A stretch of DNA of 64,000 nt from a virus. Made by a program: the position numbers and the translations under genes. Positions 21,418 to 31,500 of this stretch are shown here, piece by piece; the stretch's first letter is position 1, and the number at the start of each line of letters is the position of its first letter. Location of the stretch: positions 1 through 64,000 of the IMG/VR virus record IMGVR_UViG_3300047471_000189, one strand, 5' to 3'. The notes beneath the pieces were generated by a model. It ran no database searches and was not told the origin of the DNA. It was given only the letters and a program-made list of their open reading frames with translations.

Positions 21418-22702
21418 TCCAGTACAGGACTCCATTAAGCAGAGAGTTGTTGACCTGAAGGCAATGCACCCGGACTGGTCGAGCCGAAAGATTGCGAAGT
21501 TGATCGGTATTCACCACAAGACAGTGAACCGGATTTTGAAGCTGGCAAACTTCGCTCAAGAGATCTCCGAATTCGAGGAACTCAGCCAAGTGACTGAACC
21601 CTCTCGGACCTTGTCAGAAACTTGCGAGGTCAAGGGAGACAACTGGACCATCACCCTTCCTAAAACACGTATCCACACCTTGGAAGAATTGCTTGAGTAT
21701 TTCAAAGTCGACATCCTTATCTGGGAAGTCGAGAGATTCGTCTGCAACAAATGGGAGATGGCGTACAAGGATAAGGATGACAACGCGAAAGTCGAGCCGT
21801 TGTTCCAAGTTAAGGCTTTCCTCAAGAAGAAGAAAGACGTAGAATCCGTTCTCAAAGAAATTGAGGAATTAAAGGAACAAGCGAAAACACACGCCCCAGA
21901 AGCCCCCTTCGTTGTCCAGACCGCTTCGTCCGATTTGATGTTAGAAATCAACTTCCCAGACGCCCATTTGGGCAAGCTGGCTTGGGGAGTTGAGACCGGT
22001 CACGGAAACTACGACGTCAAGATAGCGGAGCAAGTTTATTGGACGGCTCTAGAAACTATTCTGCAAAGGGTTGAGCCGCATAATTTCGATCATATACTTT
22101 ACGTGGTAGGAAACGACCTACTCAACTCGGATGACATTGAGGGCCGCACGACTTCTGGGACGTACGTAAGCTCAGACGCTCGGTATCACAAGACCTTCGG
22201 GGCCGTCCGGAACTTGATGGTAAAGTCTATCGAGCGGTTGCGTCAGATCGCTCCGGTGAAGGTAATGATCGTAAGTGGTAACCACGATCAGCTTTCTTGC
22301 TGGCACATGGGGGACTCGCTGGAATGCTTCTTCCATAACTACGGGGATGTCCAGATCGACAATCTTCCCCGGTCCCGAAAGTATCACGAATTCGGTAACG
22401 TGGGTTTGATGTTTACTCATGGGCACAAGGGGAAGCGGACGGACTACCCGGCCCTGATGGCTGCGGAACAGCCCCAGATGTGGGGAAGGACCAAATACCG
22501 CGAGTGTCACACCGGTCACCTTCACATGACCAAAACCGACGAACAGCATGGGTTCCGGACGAGGATTCTACCTTCGTTGACTGCTCCCGACGACTGGCTG
22601 TCCACGAACGGATTTGTTGGCAACCTTCGGAACGCAGAAGGGTACATCTGGTCAAAGCAAGAAGGGTTGATCGGACAGGTGTACTACACGGTACCGGAAT
22701 AG
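21407..22702 (+). CDS. HTH-metallophosphoesterase fusion
   Basis: I chose the TTG at 21407 (SD GAGGAG) over a TTG at 21380. The first 45 residues form a helix-turn-helix (WSSRKIAKLIGIHHKTVNRILKL), with about 125 residues of helical, coiled region after it. A calcineurin-like phosphoesterase domain follows, with DAHLG, GNDLLNSDD, SGNHD, THGH and GHLH motifs in the usual order. All metal ligands appear present. The fold suits a nuclease or phosphatase, and the HTH suggests it acts on DNA at specific sites. It lies directly upstream of a DHH phosphoesterase. Confidence 0.8.
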   Translation: MPNNPVQDSIKQRVVDLKAMHPDWSSRKIAKLIGIHHKTVNRILKLANFAQEISEFEELSQVTEPSRTLSETCEVKGDNWTITLPKTRIHTLEELLEYFKVDILIWEVERFVCNKWEMAYKDKDDNAKVEPLFQVKAFLKKKKDVESVLKEIEELKEQAKTHAPEAPFVVQTASSDLMLEINFPDAHLGKLAWGVETGHGNYDVKIAEQVYWTALETILQRVEPHNFDHILYVVGNDLLNSDDIEGRTTSGTYVSSDARYHKTFGAVRNLMVKSIERLRQIAPVKVMIVSGNHDQLSCWHMGDSLECFFHNYGDVQIDNLPRSRKYHEFGNVGLMFTHGHKGKRTDYPALMAAEQPQMWGRTKYRECHTGHLHMTKTDEQHGFRTRILPSLTAPDDWLSTNGFVGNLRNAEGYIWSKQEGLIGQVYYTVPE

Positions 22703-22709
22703 GAGAAAC

Positions 22710-23537
22710 ATGAGCACACCGCTTGTAATCTATCACGGCAACTGTCAGGACGGGTTTACCGCCGCTTGGGCTATCTGGAAGAAGTTTCCGGACTTTGAAT
22801 TCTACCCCGGAAAGTATCAGGAAACTCCTCCAGATGTATCAGGTCGAGATGTATTCTTCGTCGACTTCTCTTATAAGCGCCCAGTAATTCTGGAGATGGC
22901 GGCAAAGGCGAATTCGATCACGATCTTAGATCATCACGCCTCAGCGGAGAAGGACCTTGTCGATCTACCTGAAAATGTGTTCGTAATTTTCGATATGGAA
23001 CGCTCCGGTGCCCGTATAACGTGGGAGTTTTTTCATAGCAAAGAAGAGGTCCCGGCTCTCGTAAAGTACGTCGAGGACCGAGACCTGTGGAGATTCAAGT
23101 ACGAGGAAACCAAATCACTTTCTGCGTATTTGTTCAGCTTCGAGTACAGCTTTGCTATCTGGGATCAGGCCGTCCGAATAATGGACGATCTTAATAGGAG
23201 GAACGCTGCCGAGTTACAAGGACAGTCGATTCTCCGCAAGCAAGCCAAGGACATCGACGAACTTCTCCAGAACAAGTTTCGGATGACCATCGGCGGCACA
23301 GAAGTATGGTCGGCGAACCTGCCGTATACCTTATGCTCTGAAGCCGGACACATCTTGTCCAAAGGAGAGCCCTTCGCTGCGACATTTTACCTAGACGGAA
23401 AGTCGGCTATCTTTAGTCTTCGATCTGCTGAGGACGGAATCGATGTATCAGAGGTTGCCAAGAAGTATGGGGGCGGGGGCCACAAACACGCCGCAGGATT
23501 CAAGGTACCTTCACCTGTAGCATGGGAGTTAAAATGA
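22710..23537 (+). CDS. DHH/DHHA1 phosphoesterase
   Basis: The 275-residue protein has the N-terminal HGNCQDGFTAAW segment, FFVDFSY, the signature DHHASAE near residues 71-77, and a C-terminal DHHA1 glycine motif GGGGHKHAAGF. This is the layout of NrnA/RecJ-type enzymes that cleave short oligonucleotides or cyclic dinucleotides. It could recycle nano-RNA during DNA degradation or remove nucleotide second messengers used in host defence. The sequence alone does not choose. It contains a 15-bp element. Confidence 0.8.
   Translation: MSTPLVIYHGNCQDGFTAAWAIWKKFPDFEFYPGKYQETPPDVSGRDVFFVDFSYKRPVILEMAAKANSITILDHHASAEKDLVDLPENVFVIFDMERSGARITWEFFHSKEEVPALVKYVEDRDLWRFKYEETKSLSAYLFSFEYSFAIWDQAVRIMDDLNRRNAAELQGQSILRKQAKDIDELLQNKFRMTIGGTEVWSANLPYTLCSEAGHILSKGEPFAATFYLDGKSAIFSLRSAEDGIDVSEVAKKYGGGGHKHAAGFKVPSPVAWELK
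23172..23186 (+). repeat. 15-bp element copy 11 (exact)
   Basis: GTCCGAATAATGGAC lies within the DHH phosphoesterase gene, read as Val-Arg-Ile-Met-Asp. Confidence 0.75.
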
Positions 23538-23671
23538 AACTTATCAGAAAGATCGCAGCTTGGGTTTTGAAGGATAACGTGTTGGGTTACTGTATGCAGC
23601 AAGACATGGATTCCGGATGGATATATGGCGAGGGATGGCATCTTAACTTCGGAAGGGGGACAGAAAAATGA
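23534..23671 (+). CDS. Hypothetical protein, 45 aa
   Basis: The ATGA overlap with the DHH gene and the overlap with the next gene support this ORF. It has a basic amphipathic N-terminus and a Gly/Trp-rich C-terminus. No family is recognised. Confidence 0.45.
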   Translation: MKLIRKIAAWVLKDNVLGYCMQQDMDSGWIYGEGWHLNFGRGTEK

Positions 23672-23871
23672 GAGACCCACGCGCTTTTGAAATATGGCTT
23701 TCGTGGCTGAAGGATTTGGGTGGAAGCTACACCCCTGTCCGAAACCTCGATGAACCCAAACCCCCAACCGGTCGACGGGACCCGGACAAAAAACCTCGCC
23801 AGTACGAACTTGGAGAAAAATACGGTATCAATTCCAACGGAAGTGTGATACGATTAGAAATTAAACCATAA
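23668..23871 (+). CDS. Hypothetical protein, 67 aa
   Basis: The start overlaps the previous stop. The small protein has an aromatic N-terminal helix (FEIWLSWLKDLGG) and a basic, Pro-rich centre. No function is evident. A 15-bp element follows the stop. Confidence 0.5.
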   Translation: MRDPRAFEIWLSWLKDLGGSYTPVRNLDEPKPPTGRRDPDKKPRQYELGEKYGINSNGSVIRLEIKP

Positions 23872-23873
23872 CT

Positions 23874-23888
23874 TTCCATTATTCGGAC
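23874..23888 (-). repeat. 15-bp element copy 12 (14/15)
   Basis: TTCCATTATTCGGAC lies in the 28-base gap before the HNH gene and differs only in the first base. It abuts the SD GGAGGG of that gene. Confidence 0.65.
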
Positions 23889-23899
23889 CGGAGGGAAAC

Positions 23900-24220
23900 G
23901 TGTCGAGAGGGATGGGAAAAGCGAGACGCCGTCACCTTTACCAAAAGCAGAAGGGGAAGTGCTTCTGGTGTGGGGGTACCTGCCTCGATGTTAGGATCGG
24001 AGGTAGCTTCTCGGACATATTCACCGTCGATCACATCGTCCCTCGTTCGAGGGGAGGAAGCAACGAGTGGGGCAACTTGGTTGGGGCCTGTTACTCCTGT
24101 AATGCAAAACGAAACGAAATCGAAATCAAGTTGGATTCTGTCCGGAAATTTTACGACTACTTCAAGAAGCAGCCCCTGCATATGTTTCCCGTGGATCACC
24201 CAGAAGATGTACGAAACTAA
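23900..24220 (+). CDS. HNH endonuclease
   Basis: A GTG start has the SD GGAGGG seven bases upstream. The 106-residue protein has CFWCGG, the HNH core TVDHIVPRSRGGSNEWGN and ACYSCNAKR, a compact treble-clef HNH domain with zinc-binding cysteines. It is probably a small nicking or homing-type nuclease of the McrA/HNH family. It is one of three HNH genes in the window. Confidence 0.85.
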   Translation: MSRGMGKARRRHLYQKQKGKCFWCGGTCLDVRIGGSFSDIFTVDHIVPRSRGGSNEWGNLVGACYSCNAKRNEIEIKLDSVRKFYDYFKKQPLHMFPVDHPEDVRN

Positions 24221-24232
24221 ATTGGAGGAACC

Positions 24233-24652
24233 ATGAAGGTCTACTTAGCCTCACGATACCCACGACGGAAAGAGTTGTCGGCTCTGGTACCTCTTCTCAA
24301 GGAGCACAACATTTCCGTCACCAGCCGGTGGTTAAACGAGACCCTGTCTCCAAACACAACCCTGCACGAGGTGTCCCCAGCTTTCTGCCTAGAGACCGCC
24401 CTAATCGATCTCGAAGATATTGACCGAGCAGACACAATCGTATTCTTCTCCGAGGACCCGCTGATCGGAACTCCCCGGGGAGGCAGACACGTTGAGTTCG
24501 GGTACGCTTTAGCCAAGGGAAAAAGAATTATAGTCCTCGGTGGGAATGAGAATATATTCCATTTCCTGCCGCATATCATCCATTACTCAACCATACAAGA
24601 CTTCTTGGAAGCGGAGGGGATACCAAATGAAACTGCTGTCGATGCCGACTGA
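24233..24652 (+). CDS. Nucleoside 2-deoxyribosyltransferase-like protein
   Basis: The 139-residue protein begins MKVYLASRY, has a central DRADTIVFFSEDP segment and RGGRHVEFGYALAKGKRIIVLG, matching the nucleoside 2-deoxyribosyltransferase/Rcl Rossmann-like fold with the catalytic-type Glu in HVEFGYA. Such enzymes exchange or hydrolyse bases on deoxynucleosides and in phages adjust nucleotide pools. The next gene is also a nucleotide-pool enzyme. Confidence 0.78.
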   Translation: MKVYLASRYPRRKELSALVPLLKEHNISVTSRWLNETLSPNTTLHEVSPAFCLETALIDLEDIDRADTIVFFSEDPLIGTPRGGRHVEFGYALAKGKRIIVLGGNENIFHFLPHIIHYSTIQDFLEAEGIPNETAVDAD

Positions 24653-24935
24653 GGCTGCGGAACGTAAGAAGATTCCAATTTGGTCGGGGTTGTTCAAATA
24701 CTTTCCGGACGCACTCATCGAAGTGGCTCGGCTGTCCTACATCGGAAACGAGCAACACAACCCGGGTGAACCCCTTCATTGGGCCCGGGAGAAGTCGGCG
24801 GATCAGGAAGACACACTGCTCCGGCACCTGATGCAGTCGGACGAAATAGATACAGACGGAGTCCCCCATATCATCAAGGCGACGTGGAGATGTCTGGCAG
24901 CCAGCCAGTTGTTCTTGGAGTCACAGAAAAAGTAA
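24627..24935 (+). CDS. dATP/dGTP diphosphohydrolase-like protein (DUF5664/MazZ-like)
   Basis: The 102-residue protein fits the DUF5664 pattern found in MazZ: a PDALIEVARLSYIGNEQHNPG segment, LHWAREKSADQEDTLLRHL with the acidic and His metal-site residues, then HIIKATWRCLAAS. Related proteins remove pyrophosphate from dATP or dGTP, and in some phages take part in 2-aminoadenine synthesis. Neither PurZ nor DatZ is seen in this window, so general nucleotide-pool control is the safer reading. The gene overlaps the transferase gene by 26 bases and is the last of the rightward arm. Confidence 0.65.
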   Translation: MKLLSMPTEAAERKKIPIWSGLFKYFPDALIEVARLSYIGNEQHNPGEPLHWAREKSADQEDTLLRHLMQSDEIDTDGVPHIIKATWRCLAASQLFLESQKK

Positions 24936-24955
24936 TTTGTAACGAACACAAAAAT

Positions 24956-24975
24956 GCCCCGGTTTTGGCCGGGGC
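24956..24975. terminator. Bidirectional terminator between the two arms
   Basis: A 7-bp GCCCCGG/CCGGGGC stem with a TTTTGG loop lies between the ends of the convergent arms. On the - strand it is followed by ATTTTTGTG, a good T run. On the + strand by GTTTCTGTC, a weaker one. Confidence 0.85.
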
Positions 24976-24990
24976 GTTTCTGTCTATGGA

Positions 24991-25530
24991 CTACTTCTTG
25001 TCTGGTTTCTTCTTGGGTATCTGTTTTGCGCGTTCGTCAAAAAGAACTTTCCCGTTGGGGGCGATAAGCTGATCTTTGTCGTTCCACGTTGGTCCGCCCG
25101 GTTTTGCGTAGATGGACTCTCCCGAAAATGACTCGTGATACGGAGTCTTCCATGCGTCATTAAAGTGCAGACGATGGTCGTTGGGATTTACCTGTTGAAC
25201 AGCCCGGGGATCACCGGCCTGACCCGCCTTGAACCAACCACGATAATCATAACCGGCGTGAGGGGAGTCCGGGTCATCCATGCCGGGATGGGCGGTGCTA
25301 TACGACTTCCACCATTGCCGGAACTGCTGTTCGTCTTTCGGTGGCAACGTAGTGACGTATGGTCCCGGTTTCGCGTACTGAGCTTGCCAAGGTGGGGGCT
25401 GGGGCTGGGTGGGAGCGTCTGGAACGTACCCGGTCGGTGGAGTTACGTCTAGCTTGTAACCCACCGGGGGTATAGGAGTCGACGGAAGAGTTTGAACTTC
25501 CGCGAGTTGTCCATTATCTGGACTATCCAT
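24991..25530 (-). CDS. Proline-rich hypothetical protein, 179 aa
   Basis: The ATG overlaps the stop of the giant protein gene by 8 bases, with GAGAGG as SD. The first 70 residues are Pro-rich and probably disordered. The second part is aromatic and charged (DEQQFRQWWKSYSTAHPG; DYRGWFKAGQAG), resembling short conserved regions found near phage virion proteins. It is the last gene of the leftward arm and may accompany the giant protein in the virion. Confidence 0.6.
   Translation of the reverse strand: MDSPDNGQLAEVQTLPSTPIPPVGYKLDVTPPTGYVPDAPTQPQPPPWQAQYAKPGPYVTTLPPKDEQQFRQWWKSYSTAHPGMDDPDSPHAGYDYRGWFKAGQAGDPRAVQQVNPNDHRLHFNDAWKTPYHESFSGESIYAKPGGPTWNDKDQLIAPNGKVLFDERAKQIPKKKPDKK
25509..25523 (-). 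repeat. 15-bp element copy 13 (exact)
   Basis: The element spans codons 3-8 of the 179-aa gene and starts at the stop codon of the giant gene. Confidence 0.75.
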
Positions 25531-28500
25531 TTACAGCCTCTCCCGTTTGGTGATCGAACCAGTTCTGTCCGTCATCAGATCCAACCCTGTGTCCGGTCTG
25601 GGGGTGGGTTGCCGTGTAGAGGTAGGCAACCTCCTTCTGGAGAGGAGACTGTGCGGTCGGAGGAGGAGTATAGGACGACTGCGGTTGAGGAGCGGCCTGC
25701 TGTTGTTGCTGCGGGATCATTCTCATGAACCGGTTGAACGTCGGGTCCTTCGCCCGCTCGGCTGGGGTCATCTCCTTCTTCACCTTGTTCAGGTAACGCT
25801 TCTGGACCTGTAGGGTCAAGGTAGCGAGGGCTGCCTTCTCCTGCGGGTTCAGAACGTCGTACAGCTTCAAGTACTCAGCCGCCGGTAACCGGGCCGCTCT
25901 GGTGTAGAGAGAAGCCATGTCCGGGGGAATGCCTTGGGTCTTCTTGAAGTTGTTCTGGATCTGCTTCAGTTCCGATTCCTTCAACTGGTCCGTCTGGTAG
26001 GTAAGCTTGACCAAGTCGGGCCACGTGATTTGTCCGGAACGTAGCTGGTCCTCTAGCTGCATCACTCTGCGGTGGCGAGCCATCTGGGTTGAATCGACGG
26101 GACCATCCTCGTTGTGGTTGGAGGCAAGTTCTGCCGCCAGCTTCTGAGCCGGGGTGTTATAGACCTGTGCCGTGCCTCCGGAGGCTTTCCATGCTTGGCC
26201 GAGGTTTCCGATTTCAGGACCGGTGCCAGTTACCGCTTGTCCGATACTCTGGGCAGCGATAGGAGCCATGTTCCTGAAGATGTCGACCCACATGTCTTCC
26301 GGCGCGAGCTTGCGGCCAAACTGGTCGCGCTGGGTAAGGAGTTCCTGACCCATACGGACAGTTGGGGACAACCGGCCCTTGATGAAGCCAACAGGATCGT
26401 CTGCGGCGTGGAGCAAGTCGGTTGGGAGGGTACGGATTCCGAAGATGGTTTCCTTGCCTTCCTTGTTCTTTACGGCCAGTCCGAACGGAGCTTCGTAGTG
26501 AGCGTTGCCTGTGGTAAGCAGGTTCAACACACGGGCAATTCCCCAGAGTCCGAGAGCCATCTTGGCAACCTGAGCCCTGCCTAGTCCCCCTTCATCACGG
26601 TTGAACAACCGGACTCCGGAACGCATTTCTGATTCGAGCCAGTCAGGAGCGAGCAGCATCAAGCGGCCCCAGTCCTGTGTGGTCGCGCTGCGGCCCATAG
26701 CCTTCCAGTTGATTCCACCGAAGCTGTCGTTGGCGTGAGTTGCCGCCATCTTGGCTACCTTGTCTGTGGACCACTCTGGGTGCAGGCGCTGGTATTCGTC
26801 GAACATGTGCTCGGCTGCCGTAGCCTTGATCGCCGGGATGTAGCGACGGAACAGCAGGTCTTGGAACCAGTCCATTGAGCCAGCCAATACCTTACCAACT
26901 CCGGGGATCATACGCAGGGCACCGCCTCCGGCAGATACGCCTTCGGAGTGTTCCTGCATGGCCCGGTAGTCAGTTCCGACGGTCAATCCCTGCTCGGCCA
27001 TCTTGTACATCTTGGTGGGCGAGTTCGGGTCCATCGGGTCGATCTTCGCTCCGTGGATCAAATCAGGTGCGTGCAGCGTGAACGGGTTGACCCCGGTCAT
27101 AACTCCGCGCAGAGCAATCTGCACCATGTGGAACGGAGACAACGAAAGCAACGTGTGCTTCAGTTTGGTTCCCGCTCCGAGCAATGCTTTGCCAACAGGG
27201 TTCTGGCCAATGGTCGACGGGTTCAGTCCGAGGCGATTCTTCAGGTACTCCGCGAATTCCGGGTGAACCTTGATGTCCGACCGGACGAGCACGCCGTTTC
27301 CGGCAGAGTCGTTGGTGACGAAGTTCCACCCCTTCATCGCCCCGTTGTCGAGACTGATGTAGTCCTGCGGGTCCCAAGCATATTTCTTGGGTTGCGCGTC
27401 GTTGAACTCCTTCAATCCAGAGAAGTCGTTGTTGTTGAGCATCGACTTCAGATACATGAGATCAGTCCTGAGTTTGTTGTTACCGACCTGATCGTACTGA
27501 GCTTCCTTAGACTCCGCCCTGTCTTCGAGGCGTGCGATAGCGGCCCGAATGTTACCCGGGTGAACGTAGGGAGTAATATCCTTTAGAGTCCCGTCCGCTA
27601 TGAACCGGTCGAAGTCTCCGTTCTTCTTGAGTCCCCTTACCATGTCGTCGGACAAGTTGATCTTCCGGACGCGGTTCGGGTCGATGAACGTTTTCGGGTC
27701 TTCCCCGTTCTGTCCAGTTACAACGCGACCTGTTCCGGATAGAACGACTGCCGGGCGACCGTCTGATGCACGGGTTCCTGCGTCACGCAGCTTGTCAATC
27801 AACTGCCGATTAGCGGCAGCCTTGATAAGCTGGGCCCGGCCCTGTGCCGTGGTCTGGACCGGGTCAAGGAATAACTCTTTTGGAGACTTGAGCAGAGCGG
27901 TAACCGTAGAATCGTACACGCGCTGCCGGGCCATGTTCACGTCGGTCGCGAACTTACCCTGCTTGGAATCGGACAGAATAAGTTTACCTTTCGGGTTCTC
28001 GTCCTTGTAGACGCGGGTCATGTAGTCTTCGATGTGGTTATGGAGCAGGTCGTTCGCTGAACCGAGTTGCCAGTTCTTGTCCTGCTCGTCCCTCAAGTAT
28101 TTGGCTGTCTGGAGCACTCGGTCGGGAGACGTACCGCTGGCCACGCGCTCGTACGCACGGATCACGCGGTCCTTATATTCCTTGGGCATGTTCTTGAACT
28201 TGTTGTCCCGGATCATGTCATCGATATTCGACGGTAGTCCATTATCTGGACCACCACGGGCGAACAACGGCTGCCCCTGCTTGAGTACGGACTCACGCAT
28301 GGAATCGGTGATTGGGAAGTAGGGAACGGATTTTGACTCCGGGACGGCCATGTTCATTTTGCCGCCAAGTTTTTCGGCCAGTGCTAGACTACCGTTACGC
28401 CGCATTGCGTCTTCGAAGGAGTACCCGGACAGCTTCATATCATTGGCTATTGCCTGTGCCTGATGAGGCAGGGAGACAGGCCCACCTTCTTTAAGCCACT

Positions 28501-31500
28501 TATTCCCCATTTTAATTAGTTCGAGAGAATCATATGACGGACCTTCGTACGTCCATTCGGAACGACCAATAGAAGGAGGAAGGTCGATCTTCGTCTCCCC
28601 AACCTTAGCTCCAAACTGTTTTCCAAGTTTGTTGGCTAGGTCTGGGACGATTTTGTCGTAGAAGCCACGCATACCTTCGCCGCCGACTTTGAGGTCAACA
28701 CCTGAAAGCTCGTGACTGGCTAAGTGTCTAAGTTCTACAAACCACCTATTTTCCTTACCACCAACTTCGGAAACCATTATGCTTTCGCGGGGGTTTCCTT
28801 CGTTGAGTCTTCGGTCTGGGTGTAGAATAACTTCGACTGGCTTCCCGTCAGGGTTTCCGCTAGGGGGAACCATCGCCCGATCCCCGTCCTTCATAGTATC
28901 TGTATCGACACGGGGGGTCCGGAGAAGCTTGTTTGCTGCCTCTTTGCCAATATAGTCAGGAAGTTTTTCAGGAGACGAGTTTTCTGTAAGGATTTGATTT
29001 CCGGAGTGATCGAAGGCCCGGAGTGTTCCGTCTACCGGAGCATACGTAACCCGGCTAATCTGCTTCGACAAATCATACCGAGTGGCTTGGTCTTCTCCCG
29101 GTGTCCACAAAACTCCGTCATACCCGTGTTCCGCAGCGTACCGGACCATCCTCTTCATTAAGAGTTCTGGCCATGTTTTCTTGAAGGGGGCGTCAGGGAC
29201 CCCGCCATTCTTTTTCTTATTGAGGCTCTCAAGTTCTCTATCGAGAGTCTCCATTCTAGAAGTTGCTTCGTTAAAAGCAGTACTGTCTTGCTCTTGGCGG
29301 TGATACGCTCTTTCCTCTGCCGCTACGTTTCTTTCTCTAGCTACCTGATAGCGTCGTTGTTCTTCCTCGGGGGTGAGTTCAGATTTGTACCCCTGTGTCC
29401 GTCCCTTCTGGTGCCAGTCGCTCTGCAACTCTTCGAGGTGCAACAGTTTTTCACCGTTGGGGCCGGTGCGGTCGTTGAAGCGGACGTGTCCTACTACGTT
29501 GGGTTCGTCCCAGTGAGAACTGCGGAAGTTTCCGTGTTCTTCGGTAGAGGAATTAGCGGTGTAGTCGTACTGCACTTGACCGTCTTCGTCCAAGTGAGAG
29601 CTAACATACCGATGCGCTTCCACCTCTGTTGGGAACGTAGCTAGAATTTTGTTCGGATTTGCTGGGTTATAAACGTGGAATCCGGACACTGTCTTCTGGG
29701 GCAGCGTCAACAGCATCTCTCGGTAGTTCTCACCACCGGGAAGGGTGTAGGTGCCGAATTTAGGAGCGTCGTGGGGTTGATCTCGGTGGTCCATCAAGCG
29801 GTGGAGGGCCGCTCGTTCCAACTCTCCGATGCGGGTAACCTCTTCGTAGTCCGCTTTGGCTCCGGAAGCTTCTGCCTTTTTCATAGCTTCCGAGCGTTCA
29901 TCTCCGAGGCGGAAGTAGTCGTTTCTTAGAGCTTCTTCTCTTCCTGCATCCGCGCCCTTCGTAACTTCCTGCACCTGTAGGTTATTAGCTGCCAAGTACT
30001 GCCGGACTTCGTCCGGGCGCACCGGTTCCTTCCCCTTCGAGCGGAGGAATTCGTCGAGACCGGTGTACTTCATTTCGTCCGGTTTTACGCCGTTGTTCTC
30101 CAGCATTTTCTGGACGGTGTCGGCGGGCATCGGTCCCTGCATCCGGGAGCCGATAATCTGGTTGGATTTCAGGTACCACTGCGGAGCGGGGTTGTCCCGG
30201 GCGTACAACGGTATGTACTTGGCACCGATTCCGGTACCGCCGCCGATATGCTGATCCATGTATGCCGGGTTGAAGTCTGTTGCCGCTCCAAAATCAAACG
30301 CGCTTTGCGGCCCGGACTTCGCTTCTAGGTGCCGCTGGATTGCCGAGTTGGCGCGGGCGGCTTCGAGTCGACCAGCCGCGTTAAGAAGTCGGTCAGAAAC
30401 TCCCGAAGTTTCTCCTTGGGCAGGGCGTTCGGGGACATAGGACTTGAGTTTTTCGTCGAAGGCATTTAGGTCTCCTCCTAATTTGGTTATGAGACCCCGA
30501 ATTTGGGGGTCATGTTGTAACAGGTCAGCGAAGTCCGCCGAATGCGCGGCCACGAGTTCTGGGGTCAGAAGACCCTGCTTCACGATCTGCTGTGGAGGTA
30601 TCCAGCGGTCGTTACCCCATCCGGACAGTTCGGCGAGGCTCTTGATGAAGCTCCACGCTGCGGCCTGAGCCTGACGCGGGGCTATCCCGTGCGCCTCTGC
30701 GGCTTCCCGGACCTTGGCGGACATCGAGTCGTAGACTGCGGGTTTGTTGATGCGGCCCGGGTCCTGACCGGCGAGCACAGCCATCCACGTGTCGTTAGTT
30801 ACGCGGTTGACATCCTCTCCGAGATTCTTGGTAAACGCCGAGACCTTGGGTCCCGATAGTGGTTCTCCTTGCAGAGCACGAATAGCGTTACCCAAACGCG
30901 ATTGTAAGTCTACGCCCCGGCGCATCATCTGGTAGAGCTTGGCCGATTTGTTTGGTTTCCCGTCTTTCCAGACAACATCGGTTGGGCGACCAGCCTTGTC
31001 CCACTTCGCCCATTGTTCAATGGCCATAACAAGGTTTGTCTTGACCGGCTGAACTGGGCTGAGAGCAGCGACGAAATTCAGGAACTTGTCTTTGTCCGCT
31101 GGGTGAAGGCGGTCGAATCCCGAATCAAGGAGGGCGTCGAACGCACGCGACGAACGCTCATACCACATCTGCCCGGCCCGGCCAGCCCTAACGGCGTCGG
31201 ACCATTCTTCTGCGTCAGGCAGTGAGTTGAATGCGGCGACTAGTGAGTTCTTCTTTTCGTCGGTGTTGTGTTTTGCTTGTTCCTCGTCGGTGAGGTATTT
31301 CTTGATGGAGTTCCAATCACGAGAGTAGAGACCCGAGAAGTTCTGGCGGAAGTAGTTCACACTGCCGTACGCCGGGGCAGCGTGTTGTCCGCGTCCTTCG
31401 TCCCAGTCCCTCAGCTTCCGGAGAATGGTATCCTTGTCTCCCGCCGAGGCGCTGAAGCCTTTTTCTCCTTTGGGGTGGATGAATTCGATTTGATAATGCT

